A stretch of 64,000 nucleotides of DNA from positions 20,640,858 through 20,704,857 of the forward strand of contig OX387190.1 of assembly GCA_947561395.2 (NCBI GenBank), read 5' to 3'. Below are positions 46,521-61,100 of the stretch, one piece after another. The notes under the pieces were generated by a model, which worked only from the letters and a program-made list of their open reading frames with translations, was not told where the DNA came from and ran no database searches. Made by a program: the position numbers and the translations under genes. The DNA is from Buxus sempervirens. Its lineage: Eukaryota > Streptophyta > Magnoliopsida > Buxales > Buxaceae. How positions within the stretch are numbered: position 1 is the stretch's first letter; the number at the start of each line of letters is the position of its first letter.

Positions 46521-49500
46521 GTAAGGTTCTTTATTCTTTTTCTTTTTCTTCTTCTGTATTTATGGCCTAAACTACCTATTCACTATTTCTCCCAATTGTG
46601 AAAACGAAAAAATCAACAGGAGTACACTTTTTTATCACAAGAATACAATCTGGGTTGAATAAATTATTTGTCACAACGATAATACCAAATTTGGGGAGGA
46701 AGCAATGTAATATTTTCAACTGTAAGCGGCTCTCTGTTAATGGCATCATTATTGGTTGAATTCGTCCCGTGGGATATGTTGGATTGAAATGAAAAGCTGT
46801 GGGTCTTGATTGATTTCTTGGTGCTCGACTGTATTGTGTTGGATTCAATGTGTTAAAGTATTTCAAATACTTATGGTTTAGCCGTTCTATCAAACAATTG
46901 GGGGTTTTGATTATTTGAGGCTTGGGACATTGGATTTATTTTTTGAGTGGCTCTTTATGTGAGCCTTAGTCCAGATCTCTGGCACAGGCTATTGAAAATT
47001 TTAAAAAAGGGGGGGAAATTGGTAAAAGTTTTTTTTTTCCCCATTTTTCTCAATCTTGAATATTATCATTCCACTACTAGTTTCCTTTTCGAATTGAATT
47101 TTTACCTTAGATTCCCCTAAGACATTTTTTAACCTACTATTTCCATTTAAGTGGTCATTTCACCTCATTTCTTAGAGGGTTGTATCTAAATCTCATGTTT
47201 GCTCTCTTATCAATTTTTTTTTAAAAACTACTAATTTTTTCTTTTTGGGTTTTTCATTAACTTGTGCGATGAATCAAGACTTTTCTTGAAATAATTTTGC
47301 AACCTTTGCAAGTTCCTAACTCATTATTTTGTTCTTATTTGTTCCACCTTTGACTGTTATTAAATTTTCAACTCTATTATTTAAGGTCATAGGTCATAGA
47401 TCATTGCAATCTTTAGGATTTCTTCTCCTACCACATTCTTAGGTCCAAAGTTTTGACTGCTATGTGTTCTACCGTGTCCTCCACTTTTATCTCCAACATG
47501 ACTATTAAGATCCCTCCCGGTAAATTCTTTCACATCAATAATTGCTTGAATAAAACCATATATTTCTTCCCAAAATTGTTTTCTAATTTTTTTTTGCTAA
47601 TACTTCTTGAGCTGCATAGGCACTGATGATGCTAAGAATTTCTTGTCTAAAACAAGTGAACCACCATTAAATTATTGCCAAGCCTTCTAACACCTATAAC
47701 ATCACTCTTTAAGTTCTTTTATACCATAATTCCTACACCTTTTTAACTGTTAGCTTTCTGCATATGTACTCATCAACCTTTTGAGCCTTATTTCCTTATA
47801 TTTAATGTTTTATGGTTAAATTGCATTAATTTTGTTTATTTTCACAATATCTACTCATCCTAAGATCTTCCTGTTTAAACTTTCTATATTTCCATGCAGC
47901 TAATTGATCCTGATTTCTTTGGCTGGCTTATTTGTTTGTGTTTGTCCATTTAAAATTTTAATGCAATAACCCTTGCTTACTTATTGTTGCAATTGAATGT
48001 TTTTGTATTGAGTCATATACCAAAATGTCCTAGCAAGTCCTTGCCTAATTATCACTGCAACCAGGTTCCAACATAGCAATTTTTTTTAGGAAGAAACCCT
48101 ACCATTGGATCTAGGTAATGTTTCAAGATTTATATCATAAGAGACTTAGATAGAAATTTTGCAAATGTTGCCAACTTGATGTAACTCTTCTCTTTTACTT
48201 AGCCTTGTGATCAGCAATGACCAAAAGATAATGCGAATGCAAAACAAAACTGATGGGGTTTGCAATAATAAAGAAATAGGCAAAAACTAGGAGGTTAATA
48301 ACAGATATTATCAATTTTGAGCCTCATAGCTCTTTTGGCAAGTAGACCCAATACCTGATTAGATTATTTAATTGAAAAACTAGGAATTTTGGAATTTAAA
48401 AAATTGTAATATTCTATGTGTCAGTTACGATTGAGCATCTTTTGCTTTATGTTTCAATTTTTGTAGATTCCCCTTTGGTCACACGAGCTTTAACTGCTAC
48501 TATGAAGCCTTTCGTCATTTTCATTATTTCTCAAGTAATAATAGCTTGATGTTGTACATTTACAATCCAATGCTTTTGTTGTTGACACTTATCTGTTAGT
48601 TAAGTCTACAACACCCCACCCCCTTTCATCACTCTATTCCAAGTAACACCTATATTCTTGTATTATGTCAAATGATCAAAATGTTACAATGTTTTCTCCT
48701 AATAACTCTTCTGAAACTGGTTGTATGATAAGCTGCAGTTTTACATCATTTAATTGTTTGGGAGCACCAAATCTAGGATTGCTAGCATTTATAAATAATT
48801 TTTCCAAATAACTTGATGACATGGTAGTTTGAAACATATTAGTTTTGAGGTGCATTAGTCATATTTTTGCTTTGTAAAGTACTTTTTTTGGAAAGGCTTT
48901 TTTCTAATGAACTTTTTCTTCTTTAGTTAGATATGCTTTGTGTGTTATAACAGGAAAATGAAAGATACATTTAGGGTATGTTTAGTTTGACAGAATTTAT
49001 AGGAAGGAGAGGAAAATGAACTTTTAATTAACATTTGTGTGTTTGGTTCATACTTCATAGGAAAATGTGGCCCACCAAAAGAGTTCCATTTTTTTTCCCG
49101 CTAAAAGAACCTCAAAGTTTTCCTCCCAAAATGAAGGGAAAAAAAAGAAAAGAAAGGAAGCACTATTTTACTTTCCTTTCCACTGTTTTCCATACACAGC
49201 ATTATATTTCATTCATTCTTTGCGACAAAGTAATTCATCCAGTTACTTGAGAATGTATAAGTAGTTTACTCATTGACAGAATTGATAACTTTAAGTTGGT
49301 ATATGTTACCAAAGGAACCATTATGGAAGATTAAAGACGTTTTCCCCAATAACTAGCTTATTAATTGCTCCAATCATGTGAATAAATGAACTTACAATCC
49401 ATAGGACTCATTTCACTGCAAAAGTTCTCCTCCTTTCTATGGAGAATAAAACTTGAATTGATTTGGTTATGTAGTTTTGGTAAATATGATAGGCAACTGG

Positions 49501-52468
49501 TGATACCATCTAGCAATGACATCTAGGGATACATATCTTGATGAATTGGGGAATGAGCCTCAGCTTGTTGACCCCTCCCAAAATTGTGACATGCTTGATA
49601 TCAATGAACGTGTTCAATATCATGCTCAAGATTCTTTAAAGCCTGACATAATCGATGCTACTAGTGCCCATAAATTAGTACTATAGTTTGAAATTGGTAT
49701 AAGTTTATCTATGAATATGTGAATTCAAGCTTGGTGAATCTCTTTTGATGCAATTAAATTTTTTTATAAAATGCTACCACAGTAACATTTATTTTTTCAC
49801 TTGGTTATGTTGAACTCTATTGTTTATGTGCCTTGTACTCAGTCAATGCAAGGGTTTTACTGTACACTCAGCCCAACAGTGTGGGTCAAGATTTTGTATT
49901 TTTTGATATTTCTTGTTTCAATACTCAAATTGTAATTTCTTTTATACTTGGTCATGTTGAATTTGGCCTAAGATTGTAGTGGAGCCTCAAGAAAAATTTT
50001 GGGTTTTTTCTCATTTCAAAACTCAAATTAGATTTTTTATTCATTGGTGTGATTTCAATTTTGACCAGGAGAGGGTTTTGTGTTTTGTAATCCTATTTTT
50101 CACAAATCTAGTGAAAGAACCCCCATTATACATGGAAATAGGCCTCTTTACCAAACAACAAAATTTGTGTCTTTGTCGATTTTATTTTCTTTCTTGGATT
50201 GCACATTGACCACATTTAATATTGTGAATTGTGATATTTTAGTCGGATAACAAATTGGTGTGGTCTATTATAGATTGCCAGAATTACTATTTTAGGTCAG
50301 TGGCTTTTTTGTATCATCCATACAGTTTATAGTGATTTATTCATGCAGACAAAGCATTTTATGAACATTGGCTAGGGATTAATTTAGTCATATTCATTAA
50401 CCGTGTAATTTGCTTGTTAACAGTTTTTGCATCTAGATGGAAGACTTGGAAGCCCAAGTTCAATAAAACAGACATGAGAGGGAAGAAAACCCAAGGACTG
50501 AGAAGGAGTAGATACTTGGGAAATGGGAAACTGAAGCTTATGTTGCTCCTTCCAAGGAAATATGGCAAGTATCAGTTGATCTTGCCATGTAGGATCCTTA
50601 TACTTTATAGCAATATACCTAGGCAATGCATAAGAGAGTATAGAACCTTCAGGTTTGCTGAGTTTGTCGTATATCAGTAAGATTTACTGGTCTTGTTGAG
50701 ATGCATTGCTGATATGTAACAGTATGCTGCTTATGTCTGTAAAAACAGGGAGAAACAGCCTAAGTTACTGCTTTTTTTCCTTTTTCTATAGCAATATACC
50801 TAGGCGATGCATAAGAGAGTATACAACCTTCAGATTTGCTGAGCTTTTCATATATCAGTAAAATTTACTGGTCTTGTTGAGATGCATTGCGAATATGTAC
50901 TAGTATGCTGCTTATTTTTGTAAGATCATGGAGAAACAGCCTAAGTTACTGTTTTTCTTTTTTCTTGAAAGTGGAAATGATGTTAAATTCTACCTGATTG
51001 GTACAAGCCTTCACCTTGCCATTGTTTCTTTTAAAACAAGGTACCCGATATTTGAAAGTGCAGTATTTAAGAAAACGTGGAAATAACTTAGATCAATTAT
51101 TCAGATAGGTGAAAATATTGCAGAAATATTAATATCACACATGGAATTTGGGTTAGATGGCTTAAGCAAAGGTGCTTGTAGAGCATTATGTGGTTTATTT
51201 GCTCCATTCGAAACAAAAAGCAATTTTCATAAGATATTTACTAGGCCTGCTATTATGGATATTGCAAAATTACCTAAGCAATGTTTTCATGTGATGGGTT
51301 TTTTCTGAAATCAAGTTTTTTGATAGATATGTGGAAAGATAAGTTCAGGAATGAAAATATTGGAGTGGGTCTAAGAGTCTCTATTGAAATAGATAAATAA
51401 AAGATAATAGGTTAAAGTGAAAAGGGACCCATGGATTTTCTCATAGGGTGTAAGGATATTTAAAAATTGAGTAAGACCACACAATTTATTTATTGCAGGG
51501 GTTTGGGTTCAGTTTGTCCACTTTGGATGACACTCAATCCCATGTATGATGAAGTGTTCTATTTACATTGATGAGGATGATGGTGATGAGTATTATGCAG
51601 TTGCATGTGTAGAAGAGTTCATTGTGATTTAGGTGGTCCTTATGATGATAATGAGAAATATGAAAATATTGCTAATGATATTCTTCTTGGGGAGCACATG
51701 CTCACAGGTTTTGGTAACTTGGTAGTGTCAATGCTTACCAAGATTGCTGGTATCTCCTTTAGTGGATGCTGTAGGTAAATTACTAGTTGCTAGTGGGTTC
51801 AGTTGACTTATTTGCGCTGTGGATGTTGTTATTGCAAGTTTAATTTATTGGCTTACATTTAGCAGGTGTGCATTGGGCTTTTCTTCTTGCATGAGTGCTG
51901 CCTACTGCATAATTTATGATATTGTAGATTTAGCAATGGAAATGGAGATGATTTTGAGCTTGATTGTGATTCCACGTGCATTAGAGTTTCCTTGCTTATC
52001 ATTCTCATATATAATGGAAGATTCTTCATAGATATGCAATGATTGTATACCTTAATTTTGAGATTTTCTTATGGATTGTTAATTATATGATGTTATTCCT
52101 TTATGATGTTTGTTCTTATGAAACTATATATACATATGAATTTGTTTTGTGTGTTTGTGTAGATGTCAGACCATGGTTCTAAACTTAAGAATGGTTCCTG
52201 TTTAGACTGATACATATGGTTGATGCTGGAGCAGAACACTCATAACTAAGCAAAACCATTTTCCCTTTTAGAAAATTCACAAAAAAATATTTTAAAAACA
52301 GTAAATTACATAATTGGGTAAATTTTGGGCGAGTTGTAAAAAAAACTGTTGAAAAATCTTTGATGAGAAAATGGGAAAATTTAAAAAAATAATTTAGGAG
52401 GGTACGTTTATTTTTTCACTAGCTTCTCTACCTTTTGATTGTTTTCATTTGTTAATATTGTACTGCAG
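46521..52468 (+). other. Long intron-like stretch, no intact gene, copy B
   Basis: Counterpart of 13415-19354. The tandem pair of 181-bp units starts at 50606 and 50787. Coding-like relics recur at about 49532-49686, 50475-50590 and 51565-51775, with different stops from those in copy A. Confidence 0.45.
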
Positions 52469-52522
52469 AGTCATCTTTGAAGTTTGCTTGTCAGGACAAA
52501 AAGGAAAGGGTAAGGACAACCA

Positions 52523-53465
52523 ATGGCAAGTAATCGAGCCCGTCAGCAAATGATTTTTCAAAATGAGAATTTGGATTTTCACCATAAAGGTACCCTGTAA
52601 CATGTCTCTGTCTGTTCTCTTACCATGTTTCTATTTGTATCTAATATTCTCAGTGTTTATCATTATTGGATTAAGTAAAATCAGCTGTAGGATCAGTAGC
52701 TGATGGAAGAACCACGAGTGTTAAGAAAGCCTCCAAGAGAGTTGCACTTAATGATATTTCAAATTCATCTCTTCATCACGGAGCATCATCAAGGAAGAAA
52801 ACTCATGAAAAGGATGAGTTCGATATCTCTGAGGAAGTGTTCTTGCACGATCATCAGAAGTGCATAGATGCGCAAAGAAAAGGATTGGAATATAATTTCG
52901 AATTGGTTCTTCTTGGACATGGTAAAGATGCAATTATGTTGTATAATTATCTATTATATGAATGTTTTCACCCCTTTTTTCTTCATTTTCCTGGTGATTT
53001 TTTGGTTATATTTAGCAATGGCTGCTTGTTTCTGCAGATTCTGTAACCTCTATGTCGTCATCTAAATCTGAACAAGAAAAGGTTTGTTATGTGCTTAAAT
53101 TTTCTTTACTTGTTTCTTTCTAATTTGTTTTTTTGCCAGTTATAGCTTTTTCATGATCATGGATATAGTTGTGTAATATCATTCTAACTGGTTTGCTTTA
53201 GATTGGTTTGGATTGTCCACCTAGGGGATTGGAGCCAATAAAAGAAGTGCCAATGTCTGACTTCTCTTCTTGCCCGGACTCTCCAACTCTGTGGGACTCA
53301 CCTCGCTCTCCAACTCTATGGCACTTACCTCCAATTCTGAGGGACTCACCTCGCTCTCCAACTCTGTGGGACTCACCTAGCTCTCCAACTCTATGGGACT
53401 CACCTCCTTTCCCATGGAAATTTGAGCGTGTTGAATTTGTTCTCAAGCCAAGAATTGATGACTGA
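52523..53465 (+). CDS. PANS1: PATRONUS/RSS1-type plant securin, copy B
   Basis: The exons are 52523-52589, 52685-52921, 53038-53081 and 53202-53465, again 203 aa with all splice sites kept. Compared with copy A there are eight coding differences: S6A, R8Q, R20H, M74V, E89G, D157H, G200R and one silent change at S39. The destruction box (41-49), FLHDHQKCI (75-83) and the C-terminal FPWKFERVEFVLK are unchanged. The Ser-Pro repeat array has the same number of units. Both copies look able to encode protein. Whether they are alleles or paralogues cannot be decided from the sequence alone. Confidence 0.85.
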
Positions 53466-54656
53466 ATGGAACATTTTTATGTACTCCCTTTTACATATGT
53501 TTGTTATCCTGTATTATTTCATGGTAATATAGTCTCTGTTTTTTGTTTTCATTTACCTGAAAACATTTTCCATCATCTTTCAATTTGATGCTTATATATA
53601 CCTGAATCATCTGGCATATACAGGGGAGTACTAGAAAATATTCCACATTCTTGTATAAGATTTACCTTTTTCTACATTCCAATGCAAGAAAAGGTTAACA
53701 AAAGCAATAGATCCTGTAGCATCACCCTACACACTAATGTTTTTTCTATAGGAGTTTTATAGGTTTCCTAGTATGTTTTGCCTAGCTTGTTTTATGCAAG
53801 GATGTTTGAGGGGCCACTGCCCTCTCGTGTTCCTCTCATGGCCGCATTTTGAACTTTTTATATTCATCATGATACATCACTGGTTGACTTGTCTTATCTA
53901 GCTTCCTTGTGAAACACCGATCAGTGCTGCCATTTAAGATAACTGATTCCTATTGTATTATATTTATATGGGTGCCTCTTGGTTTTATTTTGAGTTAATG
54001 TCCCAATTAAACTAAATCAAACCAAACCCGACTTAACACAAGTCTTCCTAAACTGAACCAAACCGAACCTAACCTAAAGATGCATACATGTTCGGTAAAG
54101 ATTTATTTTTGAGGGACCAGTTCTTAATTTGGTTGGTTTTGGGTTGACAGTTAGACACCTCGGTTTGGTCATGTCGAAATATTCCACTGCCCTCTCGTGG
54201 GGTACTTGTTCATCCCGCACCATTGCCATCCCTATCATTGAGTAATCAATATTCAACTATATAATTTGGTGGGGATCCAAATCCTCCCTACGGTACTTTG
54301 CTAGTCAACTTAAAATCAATTGGACATTATTAAATCAGATGAAACCCTGCATGATGTCTTAGATGACCAATTAATTAATTCATGCAATTGAAATGATTAA
54401 ACTTTTAATCCAACTCACCATTGTCCGGAGTGTCACTCTCAATCTAGTTATTTGCTATCATAATTTTGTGATATTCACCTTTTATTTCCTTAATTATTTT
54501 ATTTTATTTTATTTTTGTAAAAAGCCAGAACTTGTTTATTTCATTCAAAAAGGAGATCAGTACATCAAGTAGGGCGTAAGCCACTGTTGGATACAAAAAC
54601 CAAACAAAAACAAAGTGATACCCATAACCAAATTTAATGAAATACTCCTAGCAATC
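53466..54656. other. Securin 3' flank and intergenic DNA, copy B
   Basis: No gene is seen. It matches copy A 20352-21593 except for a 90-bp deletion whose junction lies near 53908. A minus-strand remnant resembling the RPB5-like gene's 3' end recurs near 53620-53735. Confidence 0.4.
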
Positions 54657-54661
54657 CTAAT

Positions 54662-57060
54662 TGTGAGACATGAAATTGTCACCTAGATGACTTCCGATTA
54701 CATCACGCCGGGATTGATAAAAATAGAGAGTCGCCACCATTCAAGTTAGGGTGTGAATGGACACCAAAGGGATCAAATCATGCCAAATAGTGCCGAAGTA
54801 GCTCTAAGTGAAGGAAAAATCCAGAGATCAGATAACGGGAATAAGTTATGAGCAGGGGAAGGTATTAGGCACCCCCACTCATCCGTACAAGACGGTTGCC
54901 ATATGCTTGTTCATGCTCAAAGGATGTTTTCTGATCAACATAGACGAAGAGTGCTTGAAAGTAAACAAAATGTGTGTGATTATTCCATATGAGTAATCCA
55001 ATGATCTTGGGTTCTCCTCATGGATATACCACTTTTAGAACTTCATGAGTGATTGAAAATCAAAGTAAAACTGAAGAGAAATCCAGCTAAGGTAAAGTTT
55101 GGAAAATCAAATTGCAAGAGCTTGAAAGATTTGATTAATCACAAATCACTCAATTTAAATCCAAATCAAATGAAACCAAAGCCATTTGAAAGCTGGTATG
55201 AAGCAGAATATCTAGTAAAAAAATCAGCTCATTCTGATTTAAAACAGGAGAGAAATACTCTGTGAAAATTTGCTGTTGTAACTCAGAAAAAGCGGTGAGT
55301 AAGCATTTTTGAAATCCTATTCGTGGAATTTAGTTCCATATAAATCCATGAAAATTTGCATGGATGAATTATGTGGTGTCATCTTTCAAACAAAATAGGT
55401 CTTACACCAAACTCCATCCATTTGTGACTTGTGTGTCCTCTTGAACATGCCTAGAGGATCACAGATTAACTTAGAACTCTGTTACAGAGCCACTCTGAGT
55501 CAATCAAGCACACAAGCCACAAATCCAAACAAAATCTCATTAAACCTGTTGGAATAGAAAATATACTCTTCAAGGAAAACACAGAGATTGAGATCACTTG
55601 AAACGGATTAAATATGAGCAAATGGTGCTCAATCAAAGTGGCAAGTTCAGCAATCTGGACTGAACTGACCTGCCGACTTTGAACAGATGGCATAAAAAAT
55701 GGGCTCCATAAAAATTGATAAAAATTTCTATATTCAAAATAGACAATCTCATCTATCACATGTCTTTGGAATCACTCAAAAATTCATCCGGAGGATGAAG
55801 TTATGAGTATTCTAAGACAGACCACAGACGATGTCCTGTTTTAAAGAACTGTGAACAAGAGACCAAAACTAGTGCAAGTGATCTCGACCAAAATAGCTTG
55901 AAAATCATCAAAACAATCTCATGAAGTCCTAAAAATTCAATCTAAGGCCAAGAATCTCAGTTTTCCATATGGAACATGGAGAATCCAAAATCTAGCCTAT
56001 ACTAAAAAAACAGTGAAAAGAAGTGTGTGATAGTGAGAATCACATTTCTGGGAGCAAACAAAGATCAAATGCTATAGAGAGCATTGATCATAATGTTTTC
56101 TCCAGATTCAAATAACACAAGTAATCATAGGTGCAAAATAACCACTCCATGCTCTTCATCACATAAGGGTTCTAGCCTAAAGGATCCATTTCATCTTCTT
56201 TTTCCCCAGGCTCTCTCTTCACGTTTTACGGTTAGAGAGTATTCCTAGGTACTTTCGAAGAGGTTTGTGGCAACAAACAACAACTCAAAGCCTTACACTA
56301 CAGAAAGGTAGAAGATGAGAGTTGGAAATGTAAAGAGAAGACCAGAAAGCTAAAAAGAGCTTTATCTTGGTAGCTTGAGCACTTGAGTAGGCAATCCAGC
56401 AGAGTTTCCCTTCTTCTTGCAGAGCTTCAATTCTTCAAATTGCCAGCCATTTGCAAGAGGAGGACCCCTTTATTTATAGGCATAGCCAAGGGTAGAAAAG
56501 TCCCAAGGGTATGCCCATAAATCCTTCTAGATTATTCCAATTCAAGTTAAAGGCTTGAATTGGAGTAATTTCGTAGGTTTCGGAGGGTAAAACAGGGAGT
56601 TCAAGTCTCTAAGAGAGATGTAATATACATAAATAAGGCTAAAAAATCGAGTCTTTTCGCAAATGCACGAAACAAGCAAAACCACATACACAGTGTGGTT
56701 TACGCCAAACCGTCACTTTGTATACGGTTTCAATGCAAATCCACTTCAACTGTAGATACAGAACGGTTTGAATTTAATTACGCTCCTAATGATTGTTGTC
56801 GACGTGGCCTAACGGCCTAAGCTTCTAGAAGCCACGTGGCAGCTCACACAAGAAGCATGAACCTCAACCGTGCTATGTGCGCGGTCGCAACCGCATGCAC
56901 AAGGCGGTTGAGACTAAATTCACAAAAACCACATATACAATGCGGTTAGCACCCCTTTTGAGTATTTTTGAGTTTTTGATACATGTCAAAACTCAAATAA
57001 AACATTTAAAATTCATTTTGATTGTTCTCTCACATTGAAGTGCAATTTGGGGTGTCTACA
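54662..57060 (-). mobile_element. Solo LTR, family Y, with TSD CTAAT, copy B
   Basis: Same insertion as 21599-23996, flanked by CTAAT at 54657-54661 and 57061-57065. The length is 2399 bp. Its hairpin array (56679-56945) is better paired than in copy A for some units: AAACCGT/ACGGTTT and CAACCGC/GCGGTTG are perfect here. The first unit has changed on both arms to AAACCAC/GTGGTTT. Confidence 0.9.
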
Positions 57061-57795
57061 CTAATATTTATTTTTGCATGGATAAAGAGCACGGTCAAGC
57101 AAATGGGCCCAAGCTATAAAACCTAATAGAAACCATAAGATGGGGTCTGCTTTTTTGTGGCTTGAAAGGTCCCATAAAGGGGAAATCTTTGCCGCTAGAT
57201 AGGCAATAGAAAGGGAAGTGATCAAAGTAATGATCACCCAAACAAGGTGTAGAGACAAACTTAAGGTAATGGTAGCATTCTAAAATCCAAAATCAAACAT
57301 CATTGAACTATCAAAAGAAAACCTTTGGTCTTGGAGATTTGATCCAAGACTGGCATTGAACACTACGATTGAAGGACCAACACTTATATTATACAAATCT
57401 AGACAGAAATCCAACAAAACAAGGTAGATTTAATGAGAAATGAAACTCTAGGGCCGAGGGCGAGCTATCGGTCGGCATTAACTACCAGACCAAAAAAAGT
57501 CCAGCAGATGCCAATCGATGCCGTTGTCGGTGTTAGTCTTGTCCTCTTCTTCATCATCTTCACCTTGGATTTCCATCAAAAAACAAAGGCCTAAGAACCA
57601 AAACCTGATCAGACATTACCCACCGGAAGCCGAACCTTCGATAACCTCGCTCAAAAATCAGGCGCTACACCAAAAGCCCTAGCTATCGCACGCTTCTCAC
57701 TAGTGAGAAAACCTTGCTTTGTAGACGCTTCTGGAGAGAAACCCTCACTTCGAAAATGCTTTTGGAGAGACCCTCACTTTCAAAGAGAAATCCTC

Positions 57796-58091
57796 TGATG
57801 CATACCTTCATGAGCTGGAATTTAGGAAGTTTTTATTTGAGTTATATATCCTAGTCCCTGATTTGTAGGAAGTTGTTAATTGAGTTATCCTAGTTGGTGT
57901 TATTTTACTATTTGAATTTAAGAGATTTGTTTTAGATAACCGTATGGGGTAGGGAGTATATATATTGTAGTGACCAATTTAAAGAAAAGAGGAAGTTTTT
58001 TATCAATTTAGTTACACTTTTTGTGTAGAGGGTTTCCCCCCAGAAGAGGGAATTATTATTCTTCTCTGTTATCTTCTCCCTGGCCGTATCA
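57796..58091 (+). repeat. 5' LTR of the Reina-like element
   Basis: It begins TGATGCATACC and ends GGCCGTATCA. A TATA-like GTATATATATT lies at 57956-57966. It carries an extra ATAT near 57844 relative to the 3' LTR. Confidence 0.95.
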
Positions 58092-58093
58092 TC

Positions 58094-58105
58094 TGGTATC
58101 AGAGC
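58094..58105 (+). other. Primer-binding site, tRNA-Met type
   Basis: TGGTATCAGAGC starts three bases after the 5' LTR. It is complementary to the 3' end of plant initiator methionine tRNA, the usual primer of this lineage. Confidence 0.92.
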
Positions 58106-58137
58106 AAGGCCTTCCTTGGCCATCTCTAATCCGCATT

Positions 58138-61100
58138 ATGGCAGAGGCGACTAGATCTCACGACATGAAGAAGTTAGATGACACAGTTAAGCAATTAAAG
58201 GAGGAATCAAGCAAAAATGCCAACGCTATGCTTGAATTAAAGCAAATGGTAGCAGCCATGAATTTTAAGTATGATCAGTTGCTTGCACGTGGTACCCCAT
58301 CCAAAAGTGATCAAGGTGAGTCATCAATGAATGCAAGGAATGCTTCTTCACCCATCATAGAAAACGTGCAACCACGATATGCTAAAGTGGAGTTCCCACG
58401 TTTTAGTGGAGAGGAACCACGGGGATGGTTATATTGGTGTGAAAAGTTTTTTCAAGCTAATCATATTGGGGATGACCAAAAGGTGTAGTTGGTGTCAATA
58501 CACCTGGAGGACAAGGCAATACAATGGTATGAGAAAACAAAAGGACAAGTGGATTGGGCTGATTTTGTGAAGGCCTTATGCACGAGGTTTGGACCAACAG
58601 CCTTTGAGGATCCTATCGGAGAACTTACAAAGTTACGCCAAGCAGGAACTGTCAAATCTTATCAAGAACGGTTTGAGGAGATCTCTAATCGAACTTACGG
58701 ATTGACAGAAGACTTCTACATCAGCTGTTTTATCAGCGGTCTTAAAGATGAAATTCGAGTGGGTGTTCAGATGTTCAAACCTACAACAATTAATGAAGCC
58801 ATTGGATTGGCAAGATTGCAAGAGGAGAGCCATGAAGCTACATTTAAACGCTCAAGTTATGGCCCAACTTCTAAGCAAGTCGCTTCCACTCCATCTCCTA
58901 ATCGAACTTCTCCAACCAACAGCTTACTGCCCATAAAATATTTAACTCAAGCTGAGATGAATGAGCGTCGGGAAAAAGGACTATGCTACAATTGTGATGA
59001 ACGTTATACTTTTGGCCATCGATGCAAGAAAAGGCAACTCTTTCTATTATTGGGAGATGAGGAGGAACACCAAGAGGGTGAGCAAACCGAGCACGCAGAT
59101 GAAACAGTTCATAATGAACCCGAGGAGGACCTTCATGTTTCTGTACATGCTATTGATGGTTCTACATCTCATCATACAATGCGCATAAAAGGGTTCATTA
59201 AACGAAGATCGGTGGTGATCTTGATAGATTCTGGAAGTACTCACAATTTCTTAGACCCTTCAATTGCTAAAAGAATAGGTTGTGATATACATCCCACTCT
59301 ACCATTATATGTTGTTGTTGCTAATGGCTCACGTTTGTCTAGTTCTGCTGTATGTCGCAACTTTCAATGGGTGATGCAGGGCTCAACTTTTGAAACAGAG
59401 ATGAGGCTACTTCAATTGGGTGGGTGTGATATGGTATTAGGGATCCAATGGCTGTCCACCTTGGGTCCAATCTTGTGGGATTTTAATCAATTAAGGATGG
59501 AATTTACAATGAATGAAAAACGACATGTGCTTCGTGGGGCTAAAGGAGGTGCTGTCAAACTCATGAATCAGAGAGGGATGGAACGTATATTAAAAAAACC
59601 AGTACCAGGCATGATTGCTCATCTGTACTCATTAGAAGACCAACACGAGGAAGATGTCTTACCGGTCGACTTGAGCACCTTGCTATTAGAATTTTTTGAT
59701 ATATTTGCAGAGCCAATTGGACTACCACCACTGAGGTCTCATGACCATAGAATTCCATTAAAACCTGGAAGCCAGCCAGCCAATATCTGACCATACAGAT
59801 ATCCATATGTTCAAAAGAATGAAATTGAACATATAGTAAAGGAAATGCTCACAGCTGGTCTCATTCAACCGAGTGTAAGTCCTTTCTCATCTCCGGTCTT
59901 ATTGGTACGCAAGAAAGATAATTCTTGGCGTCTATGTGTTGATTATCGAGCTTTAAATAATTCAACAATCAAGGACAAATTTCCAATACCAGTTATTGAT
60001 GAATTGCTTGATGAGTTGTATGGTGCATGTTTCTTTTCGAAGCTCGATCTACGATCAGGATACCATCAAATTCGGGTTCACCATGCTGATATATATAAGA
60101 CGGCTTTTCGTACCCATGATGGCCATTATGAATTTTTAGTCATGCCTTTTGGGTTGACAAATGCACCTTCAACTTTCCAGAGTTTAATGAACGAGGTGTT
60201 TCAACCCCATCTTCGTCAATTTATTCGTGTATTCTTTGATGACATTCTGGTCTATAGTCGAGATTGGCAGGAACATTTGCAGCACCTACGAATTACTTTT
60301 GAATTATTACGTGCACATCAGTTACATGTTAAGAGATCAAAATGCATGTTTGGCCGTGAAGAGCTTGAGTACTTGGGGCATATTATTTCAAGCAAAGGGG
60401 TAGCTGCAGATTCAAAGAAAATTGAGGCTATGCTGTTATGGCCTAAACCGTCAACCATCAAAGCCTTGAGGGGCTTCTTAGGATTGACCGGTTATTATCG
60501 TCGTTTTGTTCGGGATTATGGGAAAATCAGTAAGCCCCTAACAGATTTGTTAAAAAAAGAAGCATTTCAATGGACTGTAGAGTCTGAAAAGGCATTTGAA
60601 GATCTAAAGTTGGCCGTGACAACGACACCGGTGTTGGCTCTACCTAATTTCACTAAGGTGTTCGTAGTTGAATGCGATGCTTCAGGCGTTGGGTTGGGAG
60701 GAGTTTTGATGCAAGAGGGAAGACCTATTGCTTTTATTAGCAAGGCTTTGTCAAGCAAACATCTAGGGATGTCGACATATGAGAAAGAGCTGTTGGCAGT
60801 TGTGTATGCAGTAAATAAGTGGCGCCCATACCTTCTTGGACGACATTTTAAGATCAAAACTGACCACCACAGCTTGAAATACTTGTTAGAACAGCGGGTG
60901 TCTACATTAACACAACAAAAGTGGCTCACCAAGTTGCTAGGCTATGATTATGAAATCATTTATCAACATGGAAAAGAGAATGTTGTGGCGGATGCATTGT
61001 CACGACAACCAGAAGTGCATGGGGCATTATGGGCATTATCAGCACCTCACTCTTCATATTTGAGTGATATACAGAAGGAGTGGGCCAATGATCCTAAGCT

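Noticed and set aside
60567..60932. Minus-strand frame inside the Reina-like pol
   Set aside because: It is a shadow of the RT-RNase H coding frame on the plus strand.
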